From positions 1 through 64,000 of the forward strand of contig NZ_JACJPO010000038.1 in assembly GCF_014696105.1 (NCBI RefSeq): 64,000 bases of DNA, given 5' to 3'. Every line of letters begins with the position of its first letter. Within the stretch, counting starts at the first letter, position 1. Origin of the DNA: Microcoleus sp. FACHB-1515. Lineage in GTDB: Bacteria; Cyanobacteriota; Cyanobacteriia; Elainellales; Elainellaceae. Shown in pieces: positions 53,150 to 63,993 of this stretch. The notes under the pieces are model-generated. The model was not told the origin of the DNA and did no database searches. It saw nothing but the letters and a program-made list of their open reading frames with translations. A program made the translations under genes and the position numbers.

Positions 53150-54535
53150 CTAAGCGACGGGTGCGGGCGTCGGGGCGATCGATTGGGCACTCATATCTGG
53201 GTCAGCCTTGACGCGCTGAATCCGTGCCCCCAGCTTCAGCAGTTTGCCTTCGATGTTGTCGTAGCCGCGATCGAGGTGATGCAGTCCTTGAATGGTTGTC
53301 ATTCCTTCAGCGGCGAGTCCGGCCAGCACCAGAGCGGCGGAAGCACGCAGATCGCTGGCGACAACAGGCGCACCCGACAGAAACGAGACGCCGCGCACGA
53401 TCGCATGACGACCCTTGACGCGAATATCGGCTCCCATCCGGTTGAGTTCCGCGACGTGCTGGAGGCGATTTTCAAACACGGTTTCGGTGATGACGCTATC
53501 GCCTTCGCTCAAGGTCAGAAGTGCCATAAACTGCGCCTGCATGTCGGTGGGAAAACCGGGGTAGGGCAGCGTTTCGATATCCGTTGCAATGCGCGGCTGA
53601 CGGGAAACGATCGTCAGGCGGTTCGGTGCTTCGGTGATGATTTGAGCGCCGATCGCTTGCAGCTTCGAGATGACAGCCGTTAGATGATCCGGGACAACGG
53701 GCGCGATCGAGATTTCCGAGTGCGTGATCGCTCCGGCAACCAGGAAGGTTCCAGCTTCGATGCGATCGGGGATGATCGAGTAATCAACAGAGTGCAGCGA
53801 AGGAACGCCGGAGATGACGATCGTGTTCGTTCCGGCTCCCCGAATTTTTGCGCCCATTGCCCGACAGAAGTTTGCCAGATCGACGACTTCCGGTTCTTGG
53901 GCGGCGTTTTCGAGGATCGTTTCGCCATCGGCCAAGGTTGCCGCCATCATCAGCGTTTCGGTCGCGCCAACGCTGGGATAGTCGAGGTAGATTTTAGCGC
54001 CTTTGAGTCGCTTGTTGACGCCGCGAATGTAAGCATGAACCGTGCCATGCTCGATTTGCACATCGGCGCCCATCGCCTGCAAGCCGCGCACATGCAGATC
54101 GACCGGACGCGCTCCGATCGCACAGCCGCCAGGAAGCGGAATTCTCGCCACGCCCATTCGTGCTAGCAGCGGGCCAATGATGAAGAAGCTGGCTCGCATC
54201 CGGCTGACAAGTTCGTAGGGCGCTTTCGACTGGCTGACGTGGCGAGCGTCAATTTCCAGCACGTCGTCTTGGCGATCGAGCTTGAGTCCCAAGGCCGACA
54301 GCAGGTCGCACATCTTGGCAACATCGGCAACGGCAGGCAAATTTCGCAGGCGGCAATCTTGCGGACAAAGCAGCGCACCCGCCATGATCACCAGCGCCGA
54401 GTTCTTGGCTCCGCTGATTTTGACTTGGCCTGCTAGCGGCGTTTTGCCCCAGACTTGCAGCATGGACTTGTCTTGTTCAGGCTGAGCCTGAGAACTGGTT
54501 GGGGTGAATGAAGCGGTAATGGCTTTGTCCTCCAA
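53150..54535 (-). CDS. murA: UDP-N-acetylglucosamine 1-carboxyvinyltransferase
   Basis: First committed step of peptidoglycan synthesis. The catalytic Cys is in [15 protein letters not shown], with [19 protein letters not shown] near the N-terminus and the C-terminal domain [16 protein letters not shown] and [14 protein letters not shown] intact. The start is unclear: TTG 54535, or an ATT at 54520 that sits 7 bases after GGAGG, or ATG 54463 (437 aa), which leaves MLQVWGK before the core. It lies just upstream of the M48 gene on the same strand. Confidence 0.96.
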   Translation of the reverse strand: MEDKAITASFTPTSSQAQPEQDKSMLQVWGKTPLAGQVKISGAKNSALVIMAGALLCPQDCRLRNLPAVADVAKMCDLLSALGLKLDRQDDVLEIDARHVSQSKAPYELVSRMRASFFIIGPLLARMGVARIPLPGGCAIGARPVDLHVRGLQAMGADVQIEHGTVHAYIRGVNKRLKGAKIYLDYPSVGATETLMMAATLADGETILENAAQEPEVVDLANFCRAMGAKIRGAGTNTIVISGVPSLHSVDYSIIPDRIEAGTFLVAGAITHSEISIAPVVPDHLTAVISKLQAIGAQIITEAPNRLTIVSRQPRIATDIETLPYPGFPTDMQAQFMALLTLSEGDSVITETVFENRLQHVAELNRMGADIRVKGRHAIVRGVSFLSGAPVVASDLRASAALVLAGLAAEGMTTIQGLHHLDRGYDNIEGKLLKLGARIQRVKADPDMSAQSIAPTPAPVA

Positions 54536-54734
54536 GAATTTATGCTTACGCGGAAGTAAATTTGGTTTCGATTCTACAGGAAAGTTTCAGAATGTCTAGT
54601 ATTCAAGAAACTGCAAGCAAGGCAAATTTGATGTTACCGTTGTCTGACCGTGCTTTGCCATTTTCTGTTTGAAACAGCAGTTGACAAAGAAGTCGATCTG
54701 CGTAAAGATTGTAAATCGCAGTCGAAAAACGCTA

Positions 54735-54816
54735 GCGGAACTGGCGGAATTGGTAGACGCGCATGATTCAGGTTCATGTGCCGCAAGGCTTCCGGGTTCA
54801 AGTCCCGGGTTCCGCA
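54735..54816 (+). tRNA. tRNA-Leu(CAG)
   Basis: Plus strand, 82 nt. Acceptor GCGGAAC pairs with GTTCCGC, followed by discriminator A at 54816. The D arm has GGTAGACGC, the anticodon arm CATGA-TTCAGGT-TCATG gives anticodon CAG (reads CUG). A long variable arm and the T arm CCGGG-TTCAAGT-CCCGG complete a class-II leucine tRNA. No CCA is encoded. Confidence 0.95.
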
Positions 54817-55064
54817 TTCTTAACAGATTCGATCGCTGCCATTGCGCTGACTGAAGGCTGATTTTTCAAAGGCGGTTAGGTTCGATCGCTGCCGCTTTGC
54901 TTTTAGATGAAGTCTGTGTAAAGACCGGACTCAAATTGCTCACTGCGATCGTCTGCAAGCTTACGATTGCAAGATTATTTCGGTGCATTTGCCAGATCGT
55001 GACTTGTCTTGCATGAAGACAGTAATTCCTTTTGGATTTGAACAGCCACCAGATTTGAGCAGCC

Positions 55065-56777
55065 ATGTTTCCAGTCAAGCCGTTGACCCAGTTGACCGCG
55101 ATCGCCTTCCTCTTCGGCCTGAGCGCAGGCAAAGCGATCGCCTCTCCATCCACCGAAATCAAAGCCAGACTGTTCTCCGAAATTGGCTTTGAATATGCCG
55201 CACTGGGCAGCGATCGCGCTGTTGAAGTGTTTGATCAGGCGCAGCAATCGATCGACGCAATGACCAATCGCTGCTATCAAGCGAATCCGGTTCTGAGAGT
55301 CGGCGGCGGCTATTGGCTGCTAGAGCGGCCAGAGGGCGAACGCCTCTTGGCTGAAGCGATCGAGATTGCCAAAGCGCAAGAAAGAACAGGCTGTAGCAGC
55401 AGCGCGACTTCTCCAACCGAATCGCTGGCAAATCGAGCCAGAGAATTTGCCGAGGCTGGACATTTGGATTTGGCGATCGAGGTTAGTACAAGACTGGGCG
55501 ATCCGGTTTCGCTGGCAGAATTTTCTACTGAGCTAGCCAAAGCGGGTGAAACGGAACGGGCGGATGCAGTTTTAGATCAGGCGATCGATTTTCTCCAACA
55601 GGTTGAAGCGCCAGGGCAAAGCGAGGCAGCATGGTGGAGAACGCTGATTCTTACCGTCATGGGCGAACAACTTCTTGCCGCAGAACGCCCAGAAGCCGCC
55701 CAGCAAGTTTTCGATCGCGCTCTTGAAAGCGTTTCAGAAATTGAAGCACCTGCCACCGAAGCGGCTGCACTCAATCAAGCTGCATTCAATCAAATCCATT
55801 CAACGCTGCGAATTGCGACTGCACTGGCAGACAGCGGCGCGACCCAGCAGGCGATCGAACTGCTCAATCAAACCGTTCCAAAAATTCGGGCACTGGAAGC
55901 AAGGGGAGAGTCGCTTGAATATCTTGTAATTTCAAAAGTGGGCCTTTTTGTTGATGCCGCGATCGCCTATCACAAACTCGATCAGCCAGATCAAGCGATC
56001 GCGCTGCTCACTGAAGTTCGAGATCTCGCCCCTCGCCGTCCGCAGGTGTTAGCGAGAGTGACAGAAGGCTACGCGCGAATTGGCGAGTTTGAGCAGGCGT
56101 TGCAAATTGCGCGATCGATTTCGTCTGCATCCGAGCGACAAATGGCGCTTCGGCAAATTGCGCTGACGTATGTTGCAGCAGGCAATGAGGCGGAAGCGGT
56201 GAAAATCGCCCAGTCGATCGACAATCCCAGCGCGATTTACGACAGCATTGTTCAGCACTATCTGTTTCGCCAGCAACCCGATCGCGCCTTGAATTTCGCG
56301 CAAGCTCGGCAAGTGACCGACATGAATTCCGACTTGGCAACCGCATTTCTCGAAGCCGGACAGCCCGACCGCGCCCTGCAAATTGTGCAGGCTAATAATC
56401 TTGAAGGCTTCGCGCCCGACATTGCCCAAAGCTTTGCCGAGAACGGACAGCCCGATCGCGCGATCGCCCTGATTCGCGAGCAGTGGATTTTGCCCAGTTT
56501 TGCTGGAAGCTTTGCTGAAAACGGACAGTTCGATCGCGCCCTGCAAATTGCCGAATCGATCAGCAATCCTGAATTCAAGGCGCAAGCGTTCATTGCGATC
56601 GCCCAAGCCTACAGCCAGGATGCACCAGCGCAGAACGCCGTTCAATCTTGGTTCTCTCACCTGGTTGAGCAGGTCGAGTCGATGTTTGGCACATCCGATC
56701 GCGAACGCGCTGCCGAAATGCTCGATCGCGCCCTGGAAGTCACCGAGTCGATCACCGCAGCGGACGTTCCTCGGTAA
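55065..56777 (+). CDS. secreted TPR-like helical repeat protein, 570 aa
   Basis: The start MFPVKPLTQLTAIAFLFGLSA is a signal peptide, with a likely cleavage after AIA. The rest is built from helical repeats of about 35 residues with A-x-A and D-x-A patterns (DRALQIVQANNLEGFAPDIAQSFAENGQPDRAI; FDRALQIAESISNPEFKAQAF), as in TPR/SEL1-like proteins. Early part includes two Cys (NRCYQANPV, RTGCSSSA). Expected location is periplasm or lumen; partner unknown. It ends 34 bp before the methyltransferase gene on the same strand. Confidence 0.8.
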   Translation: MFPVKPLTQLTAIAFLFGLSAGKAIASPSTEIKARLFSEIGFEYAALGSDRAVEVFDQAQQSIDAMTNRCYQANPVLRVGGGYWLLERPEGERLLAEAIEIAKAQERTGCSSSATSPTESLANRAREFAEAGHLDLAIEVSTRLGDPVSLAEFSTELAKAGETERADAVLDQAIDFLQQVEAPGQSEAAWWRTLILTVMGEQLLAAERPEAAQQVFDRALESVSEIEAPATEAAALNQAAFNQIHSTLRIATALADSGATQQAIELLNQTVPKIRALEARGESLEYLVISKVGLFVDAAIAYHKLDQPDQAIALLTEVRDLAPRRPQVLARVTEGYARIGEFEQALQIARSISSASERQMALRQIALTYVAAGNEAEAVKIAQSIDNPSAIYDSIVQHYLFRQQPDRALNFAQARQVTDMNSDLATAFLEAGQPDRALQIVQANNLEGFAPDIAQSFAENGQPDRAIALIREQWILPSFAGSFAENGQFDRALQIAESISNPEFKAQAFIAIAQAYSQDAPAQNAVQSWFSHLVEQVESMFGTSDRERAAEMLDRALEVTESITAADVPR

Positions 56778-56811
56778 GCTGGCTGTAGATTGAATTTCAG
56801 AAGGCGATCTT

Positions 56812-57591
56812 GTGCTCACCAGCTTGCAAAATCCGCTCATTAAACAACTCCGCAAGCTGCAAAAGGCGAAAGAGCGGCACGAACAGCAGCTTAGTTTGCT
56901 GGAAGGAACGCATCTGATTGAAGAAGCGATCGCCACCGATCGATCCTTGGCGACACTTTGCTGCACCGAGTCTTGGCAGCGTCAGCATCTTGCGCTGTAT
57001 GAGCGAGCGATCAATCGCTGCGATCGCGCCGAGATTGTCAGTCCTGAAGTGCTGGCGGCGATCGCCACAACGGTGAATCCGGATGGTGTCGTGGCAACGA
57101 TCGATCGGTTGCTGCCGATCGAGCCACCCACAGATCCCAAACTGGGCGTCTTGCTCGATACGCTGCAAGATCCCGGAAATCTCGGTACGATTATTCGCAC
57201 GGCTGCGGCTGCAAACGTTGATGGCTTGTGGCTGAGCGGCAACAGCGTCGATCTCGATCATCCGAAGGTGCTGCGGGCTTCGGCTGGACAGTGGTTTCGT
57301 CTGCCAATGGCCGAATCTGACGATTTGCCGACTTTGATCGAGCAGCAGAAACGGCAGGGCGTTCAGATTGTGGCAACGCTGCCGAATGCCGACCGCCTCT
57401 ACTGGCAGGCAGATTTGCGATCGCCCACGCTCCTCCTGCTCGGAAACGAAGGCGCAGGACTTTCGCCAGAACTGGCAGCAATGGCTGACCTTGCGGTGAG
57501 CATTCCCCTAGCGCGAAACGTGGAATCTTTGAACGTGGCGATCGCCTGCGCTCTGATTCTCTATGAAGCGCAACGACAGCGACAAAGCTAA
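56812..57591 (+). CDS. SpoU/TrmH-family RNA 2'-O-methyltransferase
   Basis: 259 aa from GTG 56812. The three SPOUT motifs are clear: LDTLQDPGNLGTIIRTA, LLLGNEGAGLS and IPLARNVESLNVAIA, which build the knot and S-adenosylmethionine site. An N-terminal RNA-binding substrate domain (VKLRKL-like, ending around 95) is present. It methylates a ribose in rRNA or tRNA; which one cannot be told. The stop overlaps the convergent small gene by 4 bp. Confidence 0.88.
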   Translation: MLTSLQNPLIKQLRKLQKAKERHEQQLSLLEGTHLIEEAIATDRSLATLCCTESWQRQHLALYERAINRCDRAEIVSPEVLAAIATTVNPDGVVATIDRLLPIEPPTDPKLGVLLDTLQDPGNLGTIIRTAAAANVDGLWLSGNSVDLDHPKVLRASAGQWFRLPMAESDDLPTLIEQQKRQGVQIVATLPNADRLYWQADLRSPTLLLLGNEGAGLSPELAAMADLAVSIPLARNVESLNVAIACALILYEAQRQRQS

Positions 57592-57764
57592 GAATTGCGC
57601 TGCTGCATAAACTGCTCAATGTCGGCTAGTACCTCGTCGATCGTTGCTTCTTGATTTTTTGCCTTCGCGGGGCTAGTTTGCTGCACATTGCGCTCAAGCT
57701 GTTCAAGCGACTGCTGAAACTCGCGGGCAGCAGCACGACGCAATTCACGCGGATTGTTGGTCAA
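57588..57764 (-). CDS. small conserved-looking protein, 58 aa
   Basis: TTG 57764 lies seven bases after GGGAGAAG, the best ribosome binding site. The product MTNNPRELRRAAAREFQQSL is helical, with a second half (TIDEVLADIEQFMQQRNS) acidic. A longer frame from GTG 57803 adds 13 residues. The sequence looks like a small cyanobacterial helical protein with no assigned function. Its stop overlaps the methyltransferase stop by 4 bp. Confidence 0.6.
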   Translation of the reverse strand: MTNNPRELRRAAAREFQQSLEQLERNVQQTSPAKAKNQEATIDEVLADIEQFMQQRNS

Positions 57765-58027
57765 AGCAACTTCTCCCAAGCAAAAAGTGACACGGCAGAT
57801 CACCTGAACGCACAGGTAATTCTGTTATCGGCGATCGCTCGTTCTAAAAGTAGCGAAAATTTTCGGAAATGTCGCGATCGAATGGTGGCAAGCTTGCGTG
57901 GAAAGGCAGAAGGTTTGGAAAGAAGACGCTTGCCGCCGCCGGATACCCACCCGCCGACACCCATTGTCGAATTGACCGTCTCCAGTTGAAAATTAATGAA
58001 GGAATGCAACACCTACGGGGAATAGCA

Positions 58028-59458
58028 GTGAACGGATTTGATTACGACTTGATCATTGTCGGCGCGGGCGTGGGTGGACATGGAGCCGCCCTGCACGCTG
58101 TTAGCTGCGGTTTGAAGACGGCGATCATTGAAGCGGCAGACATGGGCGGAACCTGCGTCAATCGCGGCTGCATTCCTTCCAAAGCGCTGCTAGCGGCTTC
58201 GGGTCGTGTGCGCGAGTTGCGAAATGCCCATCATCTCAAATCGTTTGGCATTCAAGTCGAGAATGTGGTGTTTGAGCGGGAAGCGATCGCCAACCACGCC
58301 AGCAACCTCGTCTCAAAAATTCGCGGCGACATGAGCAACAGCCTCAAGCGCTTGGGCGTAGACGTAATCACAGGCTGGGGCAAGCTGGCCGCACCGCACA
58401 AAGTTTCCGTCCAAACGGCGGAAGGCGAAAAGACGTTGACCGCACAAGACATCATTTTGTCTCCGGGTTCCGTGCCGTTTGTGCCACCGGGAATTGAAAT
58501 CGACGGCAAAACCGTGTTCACCAGCGACGATGGCCTGAAATTGGACTGGTTGCCGCCTTGGGTTGCAATTATCGGCAGCGGCTACATCGGTCTGGAATTC
58601 TCTGACATCTACACGGCACTCGGCAGCGAAGTGACGATGATCGAAGCGCTGCCGCAACTGATGCCCGGATTTGATCCTGACATCGCCAAGCTTGCCCAGC
58701 GCGTGCTGATTGCGCCCCGCGATATTGAAACCAAAGTCGGACTGCTGGCGAAAAAAGTCACACCGGGATCGCCCGTCGTGATTGAACTGGCGGATGCAAA
58801 GACGAAAGAAACTGTTGAAATTTTGGAAGTAGACGCTTGCCTGGTGGCGACAGGTCGGATTCCCGCGACGCAGAATTTAGGGTTGGAATCGGTTGGGCTA
58901 GAACCCGATCGACGCGGCTTCATCACGGTCAACGACGAAATGGCCGTTTTGAGTGACGGAGAGCCTGTGCCGCATCTGTGGGCGATCGGGGACGCGACCG
59001 GAAAGCTGATGCTGGCTCATGCCGCTTCTGCCCAGGGAATCACCGCTGTTGAAAATATCTGCGGACGCGCTCGTCAGGTAGACTACCGCAGCATTCCCGC
59101 TGCTGCTTTCACGCATCCCGAAGTCAGCTTTGTTGGCTTGAGCGAACCTGCCGCGCAGGAACTCGCGAAGGAAGAAGGCTTCAAAGTGGGTACGGTGCGG
59201 ACGTACTTCAAGGGCAATTCCAAGGCGATCGCCGAAGGCGAAACGGACGGCATCGCCAAAGTGATCTACCGTCAAGATACCGGGGAAGTGTTGGGCGCTC
59301 ATATCTTTGGGCTTCACGCCTCAGATTTGATTCAAGAAGCGGCCAATGCAATCGCTCAGCGGCGCACCGTTCACGAACTGGCTTTTCTTGTCCACACGCA
59401 CCCAACCCTTTCAGAAGTCCTCGACGAAGCCTACAAACGCGCCGTCACTACTCATTAA
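58028..59458 (+). CDS. lpdA: dihydrolipoyl dehydrogenase
   Basis: FAD-dependent E3 subunit for pyruvate dehydrogenase and the glycine system. The FAD motif [19 protein letters not shown], the redox disulfide [19 protein letters not shown]-binding [15 protein letters not shown] and the C-terminal His-Glu motif [13 protein letters not shown] are all present. The start is GTG 58028 (476 aa), the usual size; an ATG at 57869 would add 53 non-homologous residues. trpC starts 4 bp after its stop. Confidence 0.97.
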   Translation: MNGFDYDLIIVGAGVGGHGAALHAVSCGLKTAIIEAADMGGTCVNRGCIPSKALLAASGRVRELRNAHHLKSFGIQVENVVFEREAIANHASNLVSKIRGDMSNSLKRLGVDVITGWGKLAAPHKVSVQTAEGEKTLTAQDIILSPGSVPFVPPGIEIDGKTVFTSDDGLKLDWLPPWVAIIGSGYIGLEFSDIYTALGSEVTMIEALPQLMPGFDPDIAKLAQRVLIAPRDIETKVGLLAKKVTPGSPVVIELADAKTKETVEILEVDACLVATGRIPATQNLGLESVGLEPDRRGFITVNDEMAVLSDGEPVPHLWAIGDATGKLMLAHAASAQGITAVENICGRARQVDYRSIPAAAFTHPEVSFVGLSEPAAQELAKEEGFKVGTVRTYFKGNSKAIAEGETDGIAKVIYRQDTGEVLGAHIFGLHASDLIQEAANAIAQRRTVHELAFLVHTHPTLSEVLDEAYKRAVTTH

Positions 59459-59462
59459 ATCA

Positions 59463-60353
59463 ATGCAAATTCGTCGTCGTCCTCCCAATCCCGCTGTTGC
59501 GGTCGATATTTTGCGCTATCAGGTCGCGATGCCGGATGCGGAACCGCGCCATATTCTCGAAGAAATTGTGTGGCACAAAGAAGTCGAAGTGGCGCAACGG
59601 CGCGATCGCGTTCCGTTAATCGAACTGCAAAAGCAAGTCGCCAAAACTGCCCCTGCGATCGATTTCATTGCCGCCCTGAAAAATGCCCGAACGCAGCCTG
59701 CCCTAATTGCCGAAGTCAAGAAAGCATCACCGAGCAAAGGCGTCATTCAGCCGAACTTTGATCCCGTCGCGATCGCTCAAGCCTACGAGCAAGGCGGCGC
59801 AGCCTGCATTTCCGTTTTGACCGATCAGCGCTTTTTTCAAGGCAGTTTCGAGTATTTGCAGCAGATTCGCACTGCCGTCTCAGTTCCTTTATTGTGCAAG
59901 GATTTTGTCATCTACCCGTATCAAATTTATCTAGCGCGAGCAGCGGGTGCAGACGCAATTTTGCTGATTGCAGCCATCTTATCCGACCAAGATCTGCAAT
60001 ACTTTGTAAAGATCGTCAATGCAATTGGCATGACGGCATTAGTGGAGGTGCACACATTAGCCGAACTCGATCGTGTCCTTGCCATTGAGGGCGTGAAACT
60101 GGTCGGAATCAACAATCGCAACCTAGAAGATTTTTCAGTCAGCCTGCAAACAACAAGCGATCTGTTGCGCGATCGCGCCGCTGACCTGCAAGCTCGCCAA
60201 ATTACCGTTGTCAGCGAATCGGGATTGCACACCGCAGTGGATTTGCAGCAGGTTTCCCAAGCTGGTGCAACTGCGGTTCTGATTGGCGAATCCATCGTCA
60301 AGCAACCTGATTGTGCTGCGGCGATTCGATCGCTGTTCATGCCTTCCGCCTAG
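59463..60353 (+). CDS. trpC: indole-3-glycerol phosphate synthase
   Basis: Ring-closing step of tryptophan synthesis. The Lys/Glu motifs are in place: [69 protein letters not shown] and [11 protein letters not shown] 59463 gives 296 aa, with a cyanobacterial N-terminal extension of about 40 residues ([10 protein letters not shown]). A possible longer start at 59346 overlaps lpdA. The gene follows lpdA by 4 bp, so the two are likely co-transcribed though metabolically unrelated. Confidence 0.96.
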   Translation: MQIRRRPPNPAVAVDILRYQVAMPDAEPRHILEEIVWHKEVEVAQRRDRVPLIELQKQVAKTAPAIDFIAALKNARTQPALIAEVKKASPSKGVIQPNFDPVAIAQAYEQGGAACISVLTDQRFFQGSFEYLQQIRTAVSVPLLCKDFVIYPYQIYLARAAGADAILLIAAILSDQDLQYFVKIVNAIGMTALVEVHTLAELDRVLAIEGVKLVGINNRNLEDFSVSLQTTSDLLRDRAADLQARQITVVSESGLHTAVDLQQVSQAGATAVLIGESIVKQPDCAAAIRSLFMPSA

Positions 60354-60386
60354 ATTCAATCATTCTTAGGAACATCGTTGGGTTTC

Positions 60387-60638
60387 ATGGAGCCAATTCC
60401 TCTTCCCTCTCATATCCACTACGAACTGGTGCTGCAACTTTTGGAGCGGCAAACGATGTTCGCGCTGAATCGATCGCCCCAGCAAGAACAGGTACAAGAA
60501 CTGATTATCACGCTACGCAAAGCCTTCGCCCAGCAAAAGCACCTGGAAGAAAGCTGCCGCCGCGCCAATTTACCGATCGATTACCGCTGGTCGCTGAACG
60601 AGCAGAAACCCGCACCCCTGCCGCCAAAATCGGTGTGA
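60387..60638 (+). CDS. small conserved cyanobacterial protein, 83 aa (DUF5340-like)
   Basis: MEPIPLPSHIHYELVLQLLERQ at the start and VQELIITLRKAFAQQKHLEES in the middle resemble the small cyanobacterial DUF5340 family (assignment from memory, moderate). The protein is helical and soluble, no signal. It starts 33 bp after the trpC stop on the same strand. ATG 60387 is preferred over ATG 60378. Confidence 0.7.
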   Translation: MEPIPLPSHIHYELVLQLLERQTMFALNRSPQQEQVQELIITLRKAFAQQKHLEESCRRANLPIDYRWSLNEQKPAPLPPKSV

Positions 60639-60788
60639 CGCGCAGTTTTCAAAATCTTCCGTAGAATCGCCCAAGATTTGAAACAATCCTGTAGACTGTA
60701 GCGAAGACTTTTGGCTTGTGCCGCGCCGAAAGTGATGTGCCCGTTGTGGCTGCTGGATTGAAGTGCGGTGCTTGTGGGAGGTTGTGGA

Positions 60789-61979
60789 GTGTCACGCCCG
60801 GACGAAGCGGTTTGGTCTACAAACGATGTGGCGATCGAGTTGCCGCCTGACGGTGCGATTTCTGCCGCCGCCTATCAAGCTTTGCTCGATGACCTGGCGC
60901 AGGCGCAAACGCTCGACCATGAGCGGGTTGGCCGCATCTATCACCTTGAACAAGCGCTTGACCAAGCTTTGGCCTGCATTGAAGATCTGAAGCTGCAAGT
61001 TCACGATCAGGCGTTTCTTGAAGCGCAGTTGGCAACGACAGAGGAGTTTGCCTATGTGCAGCAGCAGGCGATCGCGCGTCTCAAACTGCAACTGAATCAG
61101 CAGCGGCAACTGATTGAAGCGCAAGCCAGCGAAGGCGAACTTCGCGATCAGGCCGTGCAGTCAGTTTTGAGTACGACCGAATCGATCGCCCAAGGTCAGC
61201 AGGACGTGTTAGAGCAGTTGCGATCGCGCCTTGCCCAAGATCAAGCCGAAGTTTACGCCCATCGCCGCCGCTTGGAAAAGCAGCTTCAAGATTTGCAGAT
61301 CGCCCTTGATTCGCGTCAGCAGCGCATTCTTGAACTCGAATCGGAATCACTAACCAGCCGCATGACAACGGCCAGTTTAGAAGTGCAGCTTGCCGCCGCT
61401 CAGCAGCAAATTCGCAATCTTTGCCTTAGTCTGAATCAGCATCAGGCCAGCCTCGCGAATCTGGAAGCGCAACTCACCGCGAATGGCGTCACGCAGCTTT
61501 CGCTTGAACCGCTGATGCAAACTGAGTTGCAGCAGGAATTGGCGATCGCGCAAGGCAAAGTCGAAGAACTTGAAACGCAACTCGATCGCTTGCTCAAGCA
61601 GCAAGCGGTCTGGCAGCAAAACTATCAGGAATTAGAAGGCGATCGCGCGGGCAATCACGCCAGAATCGAAGCAATGGAGCGTGAAGCGGCAGAAATGCAA
61701 GAGCAAATTTTGCAACAAGCGCGGCAAGCCGAAGAATACGAAACTGCCGTGCAGCACTGGAAAGACCGCTACACGACCAGTCAAACTCAGCTTTTGCAGC
61801 TACGCGAACTGCTGCGAGGCGCGATCGATTCGGGCAGCACAGTGGCAAGCGTGTGGGCGGCAATCGAGCCGCTGTTGCCCGCTGCCGATGACGAGCTACC
61901 GTCCACTAAACCTCGATTTCAGTCGATCGATCTGCCCGATTTTCTGGTACGACGACGAGCCTATCGCAGCAAATCCTAA
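60789..61979 (+). CDS. long coiled-coil protein, 396 aa
   Basis: From GTG 60789, seven bases after GGGAGG. Nearly the whole protein (about residues 45-350) is predicted coiled coil with heptads rich in Leu, Gln, Glu and Ala (LEAQLATTEEFAYVQQQAIA; LEKQLQDLQIALDSRQQRI; LEAQLTANGVTQLSL). A short Ser/Pro/Asp-rich C-terminal segment ends in LPDFLVRRRAYRSKS. No membrane segment or enzyme motif. Possible cytoskeletal, polar or division-related role is only inference. It is separate from the upstream small gene by 150 bp. Confidence 0.8.
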   Translation: MSRPDEAVWSTNDVAIELPPDGAISAAAYQALLDDLAQAQTLDHERVGRIYHLEQALDQALACIEDLKLQVHDQAFLEAQLATTEEFAYVQQQAIARLKLQLNQQRQLIEAQASEGELRDQAVQSVLSTTESIAQGQQDVLEQLRSRLAQDQAEVYAHRRRLEKQLQDLQIALDSRQQRILELESESLTSRMTTASLEVQLAAAQQQIRNLCLSLNQHQASLANLEAQLTANGVTQLSLEPLMQTELQQELAIAQGKVEELETQLDRLLKQQAVWQQNYQELEGDRAGNHARIEAMEREAAEMQEQILQQARQAEEYETAVQHWKDRYTTSQTQLLQLRELLRGAIDSGSTVASVWAAIEPLLPAADDELPSTKPRFQSIDLPDFLVRRRAYRSKS

Positions 61980-62209
61980 ATGCGCTAGAGTACTTAGTCC
62001 CCATCATCCAGCCACAATCGCTCCTCTGTGCTGATCCTCGACGTTCGACATTCAATTTCCATTTCCCCTTTGCAATCGATCGCCCAGGCTTTAATATCTC
62101 TGTGATTCGCTGCGGCAAAATTCACCGAAATTGAGTTACGGTTTTGGCAGCGATCGATCGGGTGCAAGTCGCGTATCGTTGAGCGTTCTTTTCTTTGCGT
62201 GTGTCAGCA

Positions 62210-63559
62210 ATGTCTAGCATTCTTAAACAAGCGCTTCGCGCGTTAAGGCAATCGCGCGAGTCAAACGGGCGCGTGCAGCGCTGGTTTAAGTGGCTTGCGC
62301 CAGGGCTGTCGGTGAAGCGCTGGCTGCTGATGAGCGTGGCGGGCGTGCTGATGGTCGCGTTGGGCGCGGCAATTTGGACGAACCAAACTCCGGTTTTTTA
62401 TCTGACGCGGTTCATCGGTCGGCTGCTCAATACAATCACCAATGTGCTGCCCAGCCATGTCAGCGGACCGATCGCGATCGCCATTGGCCTGTTGTTCATC
62501 TTCTGGGGACAAACGCGCAGCCTGGGCGCGATTACTGAAGTGCTGATGCCTGAAGGCGATGCAGAACTGATTGATGTGCTGATGACGCATCGCCGCTTGC
62601 ATCGCGGTCCCAAGGTCGTCGTGCTGGGCGGCGGAACTGGACTTTCCACCTTGCTGCGCGGGCTGAAGGCTTACAGTGCGAACATTACGGCGATCGTCAC
62701 GGTTGCGGATGACGGCGGCTCATCCGGGCGACTGCGGCGCGAAATCGGCGTCTTGCCGCCCGGAGATATTCGCAACTGTCTCGCGGCACTGGCGGACGAG
62801 GAAAAATTACTGACTGAACTGTTTCAGTATCGCTTTCAGGCCGGAGACGGGCTGAGCGGGCACAGCTTCGGCAATTTGTTTTTGACCGTGATGAGCGAAG
62901 TGACCGGAGATCTGGAGCGGGCGATCGCCGCCATCTCGAAAGTTCTCGCCGTGCGCGGTCAAGTGTTGCCCGCAACGCTGGCCGACGTGCGCCTGTGGGC
63001 AGAATTGACGGATGGCCGCTTGATCGAAGGCGAATCGAACATCACCGAGGCGGGAGGAACGATCGCCCGCTTTGGCTGTACGCCTGCGAATCCGCCTGCC
63101 TTGCCCCGCGCCGTTCAAGCGATCGAAGAAGCGGACTACATCATCATCGGGCCGGGTTCGCTCTACACGAGCGTGTTGCCGAATCTGCTTGTGCCAGAGA
63201 TTACTGAGGCGATCGCCCGTCGCGAGGTGCCGCGTATTTACGTCTGCAACATCATGACGCAGCACGGTGAAACGCAGGGCTACACCGTCTCGGATCACAT
63301 TGCGGCGATCGATCGCACCTGTGGCAAAAAGCTGTTTGATGCCGTTTTGATTCAGAAAAAAACGCCTTCCGCGCAAGCTCTGATTCGCTATGCACAGGAA
63401 AATTCGCATCCGGTTTATTTCGATCGCGAAGCGGTTTTGCAAACCGGACGGCGAATCGTGATTGCCAACGTGATGCAGGAAAACGATCGTACCGGACAGC
63501 TCAGGCACGACAGCGATCGACTGGCAAGAATTTTGCTGCGCTGGTACAGCCGCAGCTAG
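62210..63559 (+). CDS. CofD/YvcK-family protein (gluconeogenesis factor type) with N-terminal membrane anchor
   Basis: 449 aa from ATG 62210. Two membrane helices occupy about residues 35-60 ([20 protein letters not shown]) and 85-105. The cytosolic domain begins [19 protein letters not shown] and has [27 protein letters not shown] and [15 protein letters not shown], all YvcK/CofD hallmarks. YvcK binds UDP-GlcNAc and affects carbon flow, cell shape and peptidoglycan precursors in other bacteria (family knowledge). The N-terminal membrane anchor is a cyanobacterial addition. The stop overlaps the convergent gene by 4 bp. Confidence 0.9.
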   Translation: MSSILKQALRALRQSRESNGRVQRWFKWLAPGLSVKRWLLMSVAGVLMVALGAAIWTNQTPVFYLTRFIGRLLNTITNVLPSHVSGPIAIAIGLLFIFWGQTRSLGAITEVLMPEGDAELIDVLMTHRRLHRGPKVVVLGGGTGLSTLLRGLKAYSANITAIVTVADDGGSSGRLRREIGVLPPGDIRNCLAALADEEKLLTELFQYRFQAGDGLSGHSFGNLFLTVMSEVTGDLERAIAAISKVLAVRGQVLPATLADVRLWAELTDGRLIEGESNITEAGGTIARFGCTPANPPALPRAVQAIEEADYIIIGPGSLYTSVLPNLLVPEITEAIARREVPRIYVCNIMTQHGETQGYTVSDHIAAIDRTCGKKLFDAVLIQKKTPSAQALIRYAQENSHPVYFDREAVLQTGRRIVIANVMQENDRTGQLRHDSDRLARILLRWYSRS

Positions 63560-63993
63560 CGAAATGGGCGAATTTGGCGGGGCGGGCGACGCGCTCTGCG
63601 GACGGTTTGCGGCAAAACGCCAACCAGCAGGGCAAAGGCTTCGTCGGGAATGCTGGCGATCGTGCCCGCATCGAAATAGTTTTCAAACTGAGTCAAAATC
63701 ATCTGGGCACGCTGGAGCGGCACTGACTGGTCGGTAAACTGCTGCGTCAAGCGAATCCACTGACGGCGAATCAGATAGGCTTTTTGGCGTTCTTCGTGCG
63801 ACTCCGGCGGAACCAGCGATAGATCGCCAACGGCAATCACTTTCTGGCAGTCTTTGTCAAACACACCGCCCACAACGGCTCCTGGCCCTGCAAATTCGGC
63901 GTAGTAGCTTTTATACAAAATCAGCCCGTTGCGGCGGCGACTGTTCACCAGCAGCAACTGACCGCTTTTGATTCGGCTCAAGATGTCTGTCAC
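63556..63993 (-). CDS. conserved-looking hypothetical protein, 145 aa
   Basis: No named family is recognised. The N-terminal part ([34 protein letters not shown]) and [20 protein letters not shown] look like a compact beta barrel; the C-terminal half is helical, then a basic [14 protein letters not shown] tail. ATG 63993 is close to the right edge. It sits convergent with the YvcK-type gene and may be transcribed from a promoter beyond the window. Confidence 0.65.
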   Translation of the reverse strand: MTDILSRIKSGQLLLVNSRRRNGLILYKSYYAEFAGPGAVVGGVFDKDCQKVIAVGDLSLVPPESHEERQKAYLIRRQWIRLTQQFTDQSVPLQRAQMILTQFENYFDAGTIASIPDEAFALLVGVLPQTVRRARRPPRQIRPFR

